Positions 33,825-45,234 of a stretch of 64,000 nt of DNA are shown here, piece after piece. The translations under genes and the position numbers were made by a program. Position 1 is the first letter of the stretch. Each line of letters begins with the position of its first letter. Below the pieces are notes generated by a model. That model did no database searches. It was not told the DNA's origin and saw only the letters and a list, made by a program, of their open reading frames with translations. Source of the stretch: Aspidapion aeneum. Its lineage: Eukaryota > Arthropoda > Insecta > Coleoptera > Brentidae. Where the stretch lies: contig OY755044.1 of NCBI GenBank assembly GCA_963576565.1, positions 44,272,735 to 44,336,734 of the forward strand, given 5' to 3'.

Positions 33825-35729
33825 CTAACGAGATGGCAAAGGGCAAACTTTGACCAACGGTCTGTCAAGGAAACCTTTCGCGGTTTTTACTTGAACTATC
33901 CTTGGTATTTTGTCGGGACTCGAGTAAATTTGAACAATACGACCGAGCGACCACCTCAAGGGAGGCAGATTCTCGTCCTTCAACGCAACGAGTGCACCAA
34001 CCTTAGGAAGATTGTCAGGAGTATTCCACTTTTCTCGCTGCTGCAACGAGTGCAGGTATTCAATATGCCACCGTCGCCAAAAATGCTGGTGCATTTGCTG
34101 CACAAGTTGCCAGCGAGTCAATCGATTTTGTTTAAAATCTACCAATTTCTCATCAGGTGGGGAGGTCAAAGGTTCGAGGGTCAGGAAGTGACCAGGTGTT
34201 AACGACTGTAAATCGTTAGGATCAGGGCTGAGGCTGCAAAGAGGTCTCGAATTGAGAGTGGCCTCTATTTGGATTAAAACTGTCATCAACTCCTCAAAAG
34301 TCATGATCTGGTTGCCAACAATACGACGCAGGTGTGTCTTTGTGGATTTCACTCCAGACTCGTGCAGACCACCAAAGTGTGGACCAGCTGGAGGATTAAA
34401 ATGCCACTTGATGGACAACGATTCGGCGGCTGGACGACAGTACCCAATTAAGAGGTTATTAGCCCCTCTCAGGTTAGTTCCTTGGTCGCTGTACAACGCG
34501 GAGCAACGCCCTCTTCGCCCTACGAATCTACGAAGAGCTGCTAAGAAAGCTTCAGCGGACAAGTCGGAGACTGCTTCAAGGTGGATGGCCTTAGTGGAAA
34601 AACAAACAAAAATGCATCAATAAGCCTTCTGGCTCTTGGCACCTCGACGCTTAGCTAAGGTAATTTGGAATGGTCCCATAAAATCCACACTAACATGGGA
34701 GAAGGGTTTCAGTTGAGACACTCTGGTTTTTGGTAAGTCACCCATGTAGGGATTATATGGTTTTGGGTTGGTTCGAACACAGGTGAAACAATCAGCAATC
34801 ACCTTGTGTATCGCTCGTTTAACAGATAGGATCCAGAACTGTTGAGCAAGGAGGTATTCCAACAGGCGAGGTCCTGGATGCCCATGGTCAGTATGGCATT
34901 TCTCAATCACTAACATGGTTAGTCTATGGTCACGTGGTAACAACATTGGATGCTTAACTTCATAAGCCAAATCGGTGTGACGTAAGCGTCCCCCCACCCT
35001 AAGGACACCCTGGGAGTCCAAAAAGGGAGCTAGCTTGCGAAGAGGTTTGGAACATGGTTCGCCTTTTTTAAGCCTCTTCAAATCATCAGAAAAAGTCTCC
35101 TGTTGCACAATCCTAACCATGATGCAAAGTACAAAGTACAATTCCTCATAACAGAGTGCCCGAGAGGTAGCTAGGAAAGTCGGATCCTTTTTTAATCGAT
35201 AGGGCCTCAAACAATAAGCAAATATTCCCTGGATTTTTCGCAAGGAGGAAAATTTATCCAACAATGTAGGAAGCACACCTGGGACTTGTGCAGTAGTAAC
35301 AAGAACTATACGATTCTCTTCAATAGGTACATCCATTTCCTCAACTTTCATGCTATTGGAAATGGGCCAAAATTCAGTACTAGACGACAACCATGGAGGT
35401 CCGGTGAGCCACAAAGGGTGGGGAACAAACTGACTAGGAAGCAAACTCCTTGACAGGCAGTCAGCTGGATTCTCAACACCACTTATATGGTACCATCAAT
35501 CAGGAGAGATTTTCTCTTGAATGGTTGTCACACGGTTTGCAACAAAAATCTTCCTTTTCGAAGGGCTGGTTTTTATCCATGCTAGGGCAACTTGAGAGTC
35601 AGACCAGGCATAGATTTTATCTGTAGGTACAACTTCAAAATTGGTAACAACAAACTTCATCAGGTCTGCCAACAACAAGGCAGCACACAATTCTAAACGA
35701 GGAATTGATATAGTCTTCAGTGGGCAAAC
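33825..35729 (-). pseudogene. BEL-2 RNase H (C-terminal part) and integrase
   Basis: One frame from 35729 to the stop at 33825, interrupted only by two TGA codons: one near 35495, where the neighbouring residues suggest a lost Trp, and one near 34614. It reads CPLKTISIPRLELCAALL, WSDSQVALAWI, GVENPADCLSR, FLDSQGVLRVGGRLRH, GHPGPRLLEYLLAQQFW and a CxxC finger. The integrase core has Asp in SVDFMGPF, Asp in YSDQGTNL and Glu in GLHESGVKS, and the tail ends KVCPLPSR. It would insert element DNA with a 5-base stagger. Upstream coding resumes across the 5.3-kb insertion at 41016. Confidence 0.9.
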
Positions 35730-36861
35730 CAAGGAAATTCAAGGAACCCTAGAAGACGCATCCCCATTATTTAATACGCAAATTCATTCATCATGCATGA
35801 AATCTCAGAAAATTTCGCCGAATCCTCGCAGGCAACACTGTAAGAGGTATAAAAGAGAAATCAATGAAAAACCATGGGCGTGCAGATTTTGTTGAATATA
35901 AAATAAATATATTATAGACATTTTCCTATAAAATTTTTGCACCCAACATTATAAAATTTAAATAAGTGTAAAATATTACCGGTACAGCTTTGACAGCCAT
36001 TCTATTTAAATGACTCTTTTTACAGAATTAATTTTTTTATCGATTTATAATATTAGAAACCAATAACTTATTTACAGCTGGTAATATCCGTAGTTTTGAT
36101 TTTTATTATTTTTCCCTAAAGCTAGGAAATCTACTTTATATTATTTTTTCTGGATATAGAAAAGTGTTACTTTAATCCCTAAAATTTAAAACACAGGTAA
36201 AAGTGTTTCTTTTTATTTCAAATTGTCAATGTCAAAATATGTTTTTTTTTAGCTTTTTACTCTTTCACCTTGGTGTAGTAAATTTGTTCTGATAAAAAAA
36301 GTCAAAAACTTCGAATTATATACTCAGACCTTGAGATATTTATCAAAATTTTTGCATCAGGATATTTGATCCCCTAGTGTACAGAGTGCATTTTCGACAC
36401 TTTTGGGTGTTTTCGGTTTCTATGTTTATAATATTGATATGCGATGTTTACTATCATTATTCTCTTCAAATTAAAGCACACTAAGGTGTAGTCGTTTTTT
36501 CTTCAATCTTCTCTAGAAGTTTCCGAAACCACCCAAATGATAAAAATGGGACAGCCTATACTTATAATATAGATTTTTTGTTATATTTTATCACCAAAAC
36601 TCTTGCCTCGAAATAAAAAGCACTGGATTGGTTTATTTTACCAAAATCCATTCTTAGTTTATTAAACTCTAGAAATTAGTTTTTTTATAAAATATTTGGT
36701 ATGAGTCTGTGTTTTTTTATATTTGCAAATGTTAAAAAATATGACTTATTCAGTTTTATCAACAAAATACTTTTGATTTCCATAAAAAAATCTATTTAAT
36801 TTTTATTTACCAAATAAAATAAAAATGAAAAAATATTATTTATATTTAAGTGATTATTATA

Positions 36862-37520
36862 CAGGGTGTCCCATAACTTAGGCGCCATAGTACAGCACGT
36901 GATAAAGGAGGTTATTTCCAAGAAAAAAGTTTATATAACATGGGGTCAACATTCATCTGTTTTTAAGATATAGGATTTTTAAAGAGGAGTGGGTGAAAAC
37001 GGGTTATACAAAATCTGTCACAGCCAGCTGAATACTCAGCTAATTGTGATTAAAAAATGTGGTACTCCTTTTTTGATAATATTACAAGTGGAGGAGGTAC
37101 GGGCTGTCAAAATAACCTCGAAAATGTATAAAAAATAATAATTTTTTTTTAAATTAATTTTTGCTTTCTCTTTTAAAATATATCAATAATCTTTCATTAT
37201 TATGTCTCGCTAGAGACTTGTTTTTATTAACAAAAAATATTTAAAAAACATTGCATTTAATATGGCATTCATAAAAGTTCATACCAGAAAAATAGTATTT
37301 TCTAAAAAAATTGACTGACTAACTTTTTTCAAATTAATTTTTTTAAATTAATTTCAATTTACTGCTTTTGTTCTAATACAAGACTACGTAATTTCATAAT
37401 TTTACTGCGTTTTTTTAAAAAGGTATTATCACAAAAGTTAAAAAAACAACAAGTTTTTGATCAGACATGACCTCCTCTATCACTTGTTGGCCTATGGCCC
37501 CTAAGTTATGGGACACCCTG
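36862..37520. mobile_element. TA-target MITE, family CAGGGTGTCCC, copy 1
   Basis: Begins CAGGGTGTCCCATAACTTAG and ends with the inverse, flanked by TA at 36860-36861 and 37521-37522. It is 659 bases long, non-coding and AT-rich inside. It is homologous over most of its length to 47432-48128 in the opposite orientation. The TA duplication suits Tc1/mariner-type mobilisation. Confidence 0.85.
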
Positions 37521-37863
37521 TATATACAAACATTAATAAATTTGGCAAATATAAGAATTAAGAACAATATTTTAATCCATTTGACTCAAGGCTCTCTTTT
37601 AATTAATCACCAGGGACTATGCAGTAAGTAAGTGAAAAGGAAGTTAAAACTCTTTTTTTTCTGTGTAAAAGTAGGTACTACCTTTTTTCTTCTTATAGTT
37701 ATATTTGTTAATTCTAACTAATTTTTTACATCATTGCATGATGATCGAACATCAAAAACAACCAGTGATAATATATTATGTATACTTTATAATAAAAAGA
37801 GATAGTTGAATATTTAACTACTAACCACTAGTAGTAAGTAGTTTTCTTAATTTGAACTAGTCT

Positions 37864-38442
37864 TTAACACCTGACCTTGGGCAAGGCATTTGGTACAAGA
37901 TAGTGCCTACTAGGTGCTAAACGAACATACTGAGGATCAAAGTGGTCAGAACAAAGACATGCCCAGTTTGACAGAATTTGTTCCTTATTAAGGCCAATAA
38001 TCTCCCTCCAAAGCTCTCTCTTGTTTGGGTCAGTGGGGAACCTAGTAAACTCATAAATTTGAATATTTTTAAAATGTTTAATAACTGTACAGTAGCATGA
38101 CAACCGAACATAACATCACAGAGTGAAAATGGTTGTTTACATAAGAAATATATTTTTTAGAGTTATATATTATTGCCAGAATAAATTAAGAAACTTCTCC
38201 AAAAAAACCCAAACACTAGAGGTGGGAAAATAAGGGAATTTGCAACAATAAATAATGTTTCTTGAAACTTCTTTGTAAAGTAAATCACTAATATTTTGTA
38301 AAAAAAGTTATAAACCACACCACTGTCTTACCAAATCGTAAACAATATGACGGTTTCTGGAAGAGATTCAAACTTACCGGTGAAATGATAAATCCAGCCA
38401 CTTCTCGTCACTTTTATCACACAGAATGCACTTCTTAGGCAT
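37864..38442 (-). CDS. 80-residue THAP-domain protein, two exons
   Basis: Exon 1 (38442-38378) starts MPKKCILCDKSDEKW and ends LSFH plus two bases at donor CG|GTAAGT. Exon 2 (38041-37864) follows acceptor TTTACTAG and reads FPTDPNKRELWREIIG.., ACLCSDHFDPQYV, NALPKVRC, stop. The 336-base intron is in phase 2. The product contains every THAP element: CxxC (C5, C8), FHRFP, Trp33, CxxH (C52, H55) with a normal 43-residue gap, HF, and a closing ALPKV in place of the usual AVPTI. THAP domains bind DNA; P-element transposases begin with one. No other domain follows, so this would be a DNA-binding-only protein. A GT after CCCAAG near 37876 could instead be a donor to undetected downstream exons. Confidence 0.7.
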
Positions 38443-38604
38443 TTTTAAAGTTATTTAATACAAAAAAATCTTTATTTTGTGATAAATATCCCAAAAAAAC
38501 AACTAAAACACACGTTTATTCGGATAACCTCTCAAAGGCAACGATAAATGATGCAAGGGTGACGTTTGGTCTACATGGTTGCCGCTATTAATTTTTTTTC
38601 TGAA

Positions 38605-39370
38605 AAATAGCGAACAAAAATCAGTTTTTTGCATTTTACGCGGGAACGATAAGTCATAGGGCAAAATTTAATGTATGAGAAATATTACCCATAGGATTCC
38701 CTACAATCGGTCTTCATAGTCTATAGGTCTACAACCACACGTTTAGGAGAAAATTTCAAAACATTATGTTTTTTGCAATTTATGCAAAAACGGTAAGTCA
38801 TAAAAAAAAACTTTATTGACATAAAATGATCAAGACACAATTCTCTACAATGCGACAATGACAATTTACAGCTCTACAACCACATGTGTTGAAGACAGAG
38901 GGTGCCAAAAATGCCCATTATATACTTTTTTGCGTTTTACGCAAAAACCATAAGTCATAGAGCTGTGACTCACATAGGTGAATTGTAGAGAATGGCGTCC
39001 TGGAGATTTCTTGTCTATAGTGTGTTTTTCTAGGACCTACCGTTTTTGCATAAAATAAAATAATAATTTTTGCAAATTTGGCGCCCCATATGTTCTACAC
39101 GTAGTTGTAAACCTGTGGCCCAAAAGGAAAGAATGTAGAAAATTGTGTCCTTTAACATTTTATGTTTATAAAGTTTCTTTCTACGACTAAAAAAAAAACA
39201 CATTTTTTGACAACTTAGCTGCCATCTACCTTCTAAACATGTTGTTGTAGACCTATAGACTATGGAGATTGATTGTAAAGACTCGTATGGGTAATATTTC
39301 TCTAAAATAAAATTCTTCCCTACGACTTACCGTTTTTGCGTAAAATGCAAAAAACTGATTTTTGTCAATT
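38605..39370. repeat. Palindromic array of about 150-base subrepeats
   Basis: The motif GCATTTTACGC..ACGGTAAGTC starts units near 38630, 38776 and 38932 on the plus strand, and its inverse ends units near 39060, 39200 (decayed) and 39350. The two halves are reverse complements around a centre near 38990-39000. Units share TCTACAAC.AC and CTATAGGTCTAC-type blocks. It lies upstream of the THAP gene's first exon. Confidence 0.75.
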
Positions 39371-41015
39371 TTGGTGCCCTCTATCTTCTATACATGTAAG
39401 TCTAGAGCTATAACCTTTAAGAAAAATTGTAAAGGAATTTTTGAAGTGTAAACTTCTTTAGGCGAGTTTAGTAGTTTTTGTGGGTACTGAATTGAACTGA
39501 GCCGTCAGACTCGGCTATGTAACGCTCATTCGGGTGAAGTCGGCTCGAGTCGACTAACTGTGAGAGGAACATTCAGCGAGCAATATGATGATGCAGATGA
39601 AGGCCAGTATTATTAATTTCGCCTTGTTAAAGTTTACACTTCACACAATTTTTTTTTGTCAACAAAGGTTTTCTCTGCGACGTTCCATTTTCGCGTTAAA
39701 TCAAATCAAAAAGCTTTTTGAGTTTTCCAGAGTTGCCCAGGGGAGTTTTGTAGACTATATTTTTTAAGCTATATATATATATATATATACATATTATATA
39801 AAGAAAAGGTTTTTTTAACTTTCGTGATCAAAACATTTAAATTAAATTTATTTGGACTAAAAGCAAGAGTTATTTTTATACCGAAAACATTTGTAGTGAG
39901 AACAATAATTAATAGTTAAAAGTGCAGGTTAGTAATCTCGTTTTAATAACTTTTGAAATACCACCTAGGAATACAAAACTAATAAACTATTTATGAACTC
40001 TAACCTCACACCAAAGAAATTTAATTAAACTTACTTTCAGTTGAACGTTTTTCACACTTAAATGGAGTCCCGTTTTTTTCAGAAAACCGAAAACCAAATC
40101 AATATTTTAAACTGCGCATTCGCTACCGTACTTTTCCTTCTCACATAAAATATCTCCCTCTCAGCTGTGGTCGAGCATATGTGAAGTTAGTAAGAGGAAG
40201 ATAATTTTATGTGATCAGAAAGAGAGAGGTGCGCATGTGCAGTAAAAAAAATGGTTTGCATTACAGGATATCGCCGCTAGTTATTTTGTGTTCCTGCAAA
40301 AAACAAGCTCAAGTTGGTTGACTGCACAAAAATTGCAATTTGGTGCTAATCGTTGTACGTTCTATAAAAATCGACAATCAACAATCTTCGAAAAAAACCA
40401 ACTTTAGCTGATTATTTCTAATTTATACTTTCCTTTTAATTCAAAATAGATAAGGATTTAAACGGCCACATAGATCTATAAAAACAGGGACTTAAAAGCA
40501 AATGTTTTATGATTTTTGTTAAGTTTAGGTACCTATGTAAACAAAAATTTACCGATTGATTATTGGATAACATATTCTAACTTAAAAAAAAAACTTTTTT
40601 TCAAACATTTATATATATATATACGTGCATATAGGCACACAGACAGACATGCATACATACATATCTAGAGGTTATACTTACAACCTAGAATTAAATTGTA
40701 TAGAAAAACATTATTAATGATAAGATCTCAAAAAAAAAATCAATGAAAACAATGCTTTTCTCACATAGGATGGTAAACATATTCTATTACAGGTACATGT
40801 ATAGCAATCCAAAACGTAAGCCGAATTCAAAAACAAAATATTCTTTTGATTTTTATTAGTTACCATTTTACTTATGTACCTACATCAAAATTACAAGTTA
40901 TAAAAGTACTGGCAACATTGTTGCGAATTTGAAAGAAATCCCCAGTATAATACTTTTTGTGTCTGATGAAGTTTAGGATTTCTATACGGGGTCTACCTTT
41001 AGTTGAATGTTTTTG

Positions 41016-41860
41016 GGGCAAACTCTACTTTTTGCACATAATAGAGCCACTGAAATTCTACCATCTGGGTGGATTTGGCGAACATATATCACACCACCAT
41101 AAGCTACACTAGAAGCATCACAGAAACCATGGATTTCTGTGGTAACAGCTGTGTGTCTTACCACATAGCGAGGTATAGAAATGGTAGACAACAAAGGTAA
41201 TTGTGTGACATATTGCTGCCACTGAGTAACAACATCAATACATGGTTTTTCATCCCAAGAAAGACCTTCAAGCCACAGACGCTGGATAAGAACCTTGGCA
41301 ACCAATACCACAGGAGCCAAAAAACCTAAAGGATCATAGATCCGAGCAATCTCTGAGAGTATAACTCTCTTGGTACAATCTCTGCTAATTGGCTTGACCG
41401 AATTTGAAAAGGCATCAATAGCAGGGTTCCACTGTAAGCCCAAAATTTTCAAAACAGTGTTGTCTTTTTCTTCAAAGGAGATATTCTGTTGATGGCTTTC
41501 TGGAATGGCAGCTAGGAGTTCTGGGCAGTTTGAGGTCCATTTTCGGAGTTCAAAGCCCCCACAGCTTAACAATCCAATAAGCTGTTTTTGAAGCTTCAAG
41601 CCATGGTCTATTGACAAGCTCTTTCCTATAACATCATCAACATATGAGGAATCCAATAATATGGGAGAGACAAGAGGGTAATTCTTTCCATGGTCAGCTA
41701 CTAACTGATGTAGAGTTCTAATAGCTAAGTATGGGCTACAATTCAAACCATATGTCACTGTGTGGAGGTTCCAATCTTGGATAGGTTTAGAGGGGTCAAA
41801 TCTCCACAGGATTTTTTGGTATCTGACATCTTTGTTATTCACAACAATATTTCTGAACAT
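41016..41860 (-). pseudogene. BEL-2 RT palm to RNase H start
   Basis: Reads MFRNIVVN (motif A lies just upstream across a 1-base frameshift at about 41885), TYGLNCSPYLAIRTL, the catalytic YVDD near 41644-41633, GGFELRKWTSNCPELL, RIYDPLGFLAPVVL and the RNase H start HGFCDASSVAYGGVIYV. It is in the same frame as 33825-35729 once the insertion is removed. After 41016 the codons belong to the inserted element. Confidence 0.88.
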
Positions 41861-41897
41861 CTGTCGTATGTCTGTACTAAAAACAAATGGGTAAAAT

Positions 41898-42497
41898 CTA
41901 AAAACCTAACAAGATTTTGGTTATATCATTTTGTAGCTTTTGCCCTGGCAGCAAGACATCATTGAGGCTCAATTCATTAGAGCTACTAGCTCCACCATCA
42001 AAAACAACTCTGATGCGTGAGGTCCCATGCTCCTCCTTAACTACACAATGGTGTGGAAAATAATAAGAAGGATTTTCAAATGACGAGCTAGGTGTCATGT
42101 GACCCTGGTCTACATAGTCTTGCATAAAATCATTATACAACTGACGAAGAGGTGGGTTTTTAGAAAGTCTCATTTCCAAAAGATTAAATCTCCGAAGGGC
42201 TTGGTTTCTAGAGTCACCCAAATCTGGAGGCGAGTCTCTAAAAGGTAATCTCACAATACATTTCTCGGAAGGATCTCTCGAGAAGGTTGATTGGTAAATA
42301 TCCTCACACTTTTCCTCCTCCTCATTGAGGGGGATCTTTTGAGGAACACACTCAATTTCCCAAAATTTTCTCATAGTATCACTGAGAGCACAACTATTTG
42401 GGTAATCTATGGTAGTCAACAAATTAACAAATTTTGAGGGGGTAGATTTATTAAAGCCTCCAAACAATACCCGACCAAATATGGTCTTCATGGCCAT
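41898..42497 (-). pseudogene. BEL-2 protease-RT linker and RT N-terminus
   Basis: Reads MKTIFGRVLFGGF, CEDIYQSTFSRDPSEKC, PFRDSPPDLGDS, RFNLLEMRLSKNPPL, HHCVVKEEHGTSRIRVVFDG and LLPGQKLQNDITKILLGF, aligning with 21014-21600 of BEL-1. It is offset by one frameshift from the protease ORF upstream and by one from the RT palm downstream. Confidence 0.85.
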
Positions 42498-43366
42498 CCA
42501 TTTTGTCCCTTCACAAAACCTGGAACAAGCATCTGGCCAAATAAATCAACTCCAAGCAAAATATCAACATCGCTGGGCTTTCCAAAATCTGGATCAGCAA
42601 TTTCTAATCCTTCTAAATAAGGCCACTGTGACAAATTATTTTTTACACAAGTACAAGGGGTAGGTCCACAAATTTTAGGGGTAATGATGGCTTCACATCT
42701 AAAAAAACTATCTGGGAAGTTCTTAGACCAAATCTCAAGGTTCATGGTTCCATGAGACACATTACAACTCATATTATTTAAACCATGGACTGGTGTACTA
42801 TTAGGAATAATAGGCAATTTCAATTTGTTAGCACAAGACAAGGATATGAAACTCGCTTCACTTGCTGTATCAAAGAGGGCTCGGCAAGGAACAAGTTCAT
42901 GTTGGTTATTTAAAATCAGAACCTGAGCGGTAGCAAAAAGAACTGATTTCACTTCAATTGGTTCACTATGGTTTACAATGGTGGATGTACACATGGTGCT
43001 TCTAGGGGTAGTACTATGGGAGGTGGTACCAACAGGGTCATTTGGACTCTTTTTCTTTCTAAAACACAAAAGAGTATTATGACGTCCTGCGCAAAATGAA
43101 CATGACTCAGTATGAAGACACTGGTTCACGGGGTGGTTTCTAAAACAATTGAAACAAAGGTGTTCCCTTTTTATAAGGGCATGTCGCTGTGAGACTTTCA
43201 TTTCCAAAAATTTATCACACTTAATAAATGGGTGAAAGCCTTTCTGTTTACAACAGCTGCAATGGTCAATTTGGGTGGTTAAACTATAGGGTGGTTTACT
43301 TGTCCTTCTCCCTCCACCCTGGCGATGAGAGGGGGAAACAGACACAGCATCAAAAGAATTGTCCAA
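42488..43366 (-). pseudogene. BEL-2 zinc knuckles and aspartic protease
   Basis: 292 codons. Three cysteine modules read CSCCKQKGFHPFIKC, CFNCFRNHPVNQC and CSFCAGRHNTLLC. The protease-like domain has ALFDTASEASFIS where BEL-1 has LLDSGSQTGFIS; the Gly after D(S/T) is replaced by Ala, so either this lineage tolerates DTA or the enzyme is impaired. The ORF ends in GFVKGQNGWP after a frameshift. Confidence 0.85.
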
Positions 43367-43542
43367 AAGACAACAATTTTCAAGAGCACGACAACTCTAC
43401 TCTAGAAAGGTAAACAAACTTTTATAGGTTGGGATCTCTTTGGTGCTATTCTCAACTTCAAATTTCTGCTTAAGAGTGGGATCAATTTTCTGTAGAAGAA
43501 GGTTCATTTTAATAAAATCAAGAAGGTCTAAATCATTAAAAT

Positions 43543-43878
43543 TTAAAAGGGCTTTTCACGAAATGTGGACAAAAGTTTTCTTAAATCCCGAGACCTATTA
43601 CTCTTAGCAGTAGGTGCAGAATAAACCGAAGACCAATAGTGGGTTACAATGCGTCTCTTATTATTGGAAAGACGAACAACTGCATCATAAGCGAGCCTAT
43701 AATTAGATGCTACCAATAGAATATTACGAATAACTGATTGTGCTTCACCTACAAAGGCTGTAGAAAGAGCTTGAAATTTAGCTATATCTGAAAGTTCAAC
43801 CTTATCATGAACTAAACTATTAAATAAATCAAGAAAGGTAGGCCACGCCCGTAAATCTGTGCCATTAAAGGCAGGCAA
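43543..43878 (-). pseudogene. BEL-2 Gag core segment
   Basis: Reads PAFNGTDLRAWPTFLDLF, GEAQSVIRNILLVASNYR, LAYDAVVRLSNNKRR, the same Gag core as BEL-1 and BEL-0 (FRGDxKLWPSFFDLFNN..). It is separated from the Gag start by a frameshift near 43890 and from the zinc-knuckle ORF by another interruption near 43540-43370. Confidence 0.8.
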
Positions 43879-43880
43879 AC

Positions 43881-44228
43881 TTATTTTTTGAATGAAACCG
43901 AGACAGGTGATGGCAGGCTTTGTTGGCTTGAATCCGGAAGAAGGTCCCTAGCTATAGACCTTATTGAATACTTTACATCATCAAATGATTCTACTAACTC
44001 ACCCTGATTATTTTCTTGTTCCTCTGTAAGGTCTAGCTTAACAATGTCGAAGTGAAATTGATCAAATTGACTACACTGAGTCTCAAAGTCAACTAAACGC
44101 ATTTTAAAAGCTCGAATTTTGGTAGCGTTGGTAGGATCAGATTGTGCATCTAAGGCTTTTGCAAGTGTTGTTTTCACCCGCGTCAATATGGAGGCTTGCT
44201 GTTTCTTAAGAGATTTTAACTCACTCAT
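43881..44228 (-). pseudogene. BEL-2 Gag N-terminus
   Basis: The methionine at 44228 (MSELKSLKKQQASILTRVK) is preferred over the ORF's first Met at 44336 because BEL Gags start with a short basic MSxxK sequence. The segment is helical and acidic (LTEEQENNQGELVESF) and ends at a TAA after VSFKK; the next frame continues IQKISLPAFNG. Confidence 0.75.
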
Positions 44229-44709
44229 CCTTAAGCCACAACAAAACAAAAAGGTTAAATGCTCTAAAAATTGGGTAAACGCACTAAAACACAGGTACGA
44301 TGTTTCGCGGTCGTTCAAAAAACTCAAGACCGACAAAAAACAAGGTTCAAAATCAAAAAATTAATAAACAAAACGGTCGTTTTGTCATCAAAAATTATAG
44401 GTTAGGTAGGCGTCATATGTCATAGAACATATGATTTCAATGGTGCCAACCGTCGAAAACAATCAAATTTTCTTTTTCTATGGTCGAAAACCAAAACAAG
44501 GCCAACAAAAAAAGAACTACAATGAACCAATTTTTACCAGTTTCCTATTCAAAGGTGTGATGTTGCGCGCGCACATACAGCAGCGCACATCAAGGACGCA
44601 AAAAACGGTTTCACTGAAATAAAAACGTGTTTTCTGCAAGAAAAACCCACTTGGTAAGAGGCAAATTTAGACAAACTGCATCCCCAAACTGCTTTTTCAA
44701 AAAATTAGG

Positions 44710-44723
44710 CTACCGAAGGACCA
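44710..44723 (-). other. Candidate primer-binding site of BEL-2
   Basis: Two bases inside the 5' LTR the minus strand reads TGGTCCTTCGGTAG, beginning with the TGG complement of a tRNA CCA end. BEL-0 and BEL-1 have TG(C/T)TCCTTCGACC at the same place. The tRNA was not identified. Confidence 0.45.
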
Positions 44724-44725
44724 AA

Positions 44726-45234
44726 TGGGTGGAGTCCCGAAAGAGTGGTCCCTGGTATTTTCCCCAAAAAACGAAAAAATACCCTGAAAAACACCCCTTT
44801 GGGATTTCTATAAAAAAGGTTAATTTTGTGATGTTTTAAATTAGTTTCGGCCACGTTAAGACTTACCAGTTTGTTTTCTGCAGCTTCGCTCGTCTTTATC
44901 AGTGATGGTAGGGCCGATCCGGGTTTTCACTCCCGAAAATAGTTTTAAGGTTTTTTGTTGCGATGCGTTCTCGGCAAAAGTTTCGACGGAAGTGGTTTTC
45001 TTTCTCTTTCTGGCGCAGGTCGGCGCTTTCCAAAGTCAAAACGTGGTTTTATCGCGATTTTAACAAAAGCTGACAAAAGTCATATGACCAAAAAAGGTCC
45101 CAAAAAGGTGCTAAAAATCGCTTTTCCCAAAATAGGATTTTACAACCCAGATGATTATTAAAAATCTTAACCCCGCATTTTTAATAAACAAAAACAATTT
45201 TAAATTAAAAATAAAAACAAACGGTTTCTAGCCA
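44726..45234 (-). repeat. BEL-2 5' LTR
   Basis: 509 bases. It differs from the 3' LTR by about two substitutions and a 2-base deletion (CCAAAG against CCAAAAAG). It is followed by GTAAC and resumed RTE sequence. Confidence 0.93.

Larger units (their letters stand above)
35730..41015. mobile_element. P-superfamily-like THAP-bearing transposon, 8-base TSD
   Basis: This 5286-base block interrupts the BEL-2 RNase H codons. GGGCAAAC occurs at 35722-35729 and again at 41016-41023, and removing the block plus one copy restores CAKSRVCP-LKTISIP in frame. The ends are weak inverted repeats starting CAAGGAAATTCAAGG and CAAAAACATTCAACT, about 18 of 29 positions matching. An 8-base duplication, CA..TG ends, roughly 30-base termini and an internal THAP gene (37864-38442) fit the P superfamily, although hAT also makes 8-base duplications. 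No RNase-H-like transposase was found, so it is non-autonomous or decayed. It also holds a MITE and a palindromic subrepeat array. Confidence 0.7.
33093..45234 (-). mobile_element. Nearly intact BEL/Pao retrotransposon (BEL-2) with a 5.3-kb insertion
   Basis: Near-identical LTRs at 33093-33603 and 44726-45234 flank Gag, zinc knuckles, protease, RT, RNase H and integrase on the minus strand. The target duplication GTAAC is at 33088-33092 and 45235-45239, and the two flanks join into one RTE reading frame. Without the insertion the element is 6848 bases. The LTRs differ by about two substitutions and a 2-base indel by eye, so the insertion is young. A GGTGGGGGGAA polypurine tract precedes the 3' LTR. 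It is a different BEL lineage from BEL-0 and BEL-1. Confidence 0.95.

Noticed and set aside
34252..34623. Plus-strand 123-codon ORF
   Set aside because: Antisense to the BEL-2 integrase core.
35845..35870. TATA-like sequence (AGGTATAAAAGAG) near the left end of the THAP element
   Set aside because: A TATA match in AT-rich DNA with no supported gene downstream on that strand is not evidence of a promoter.
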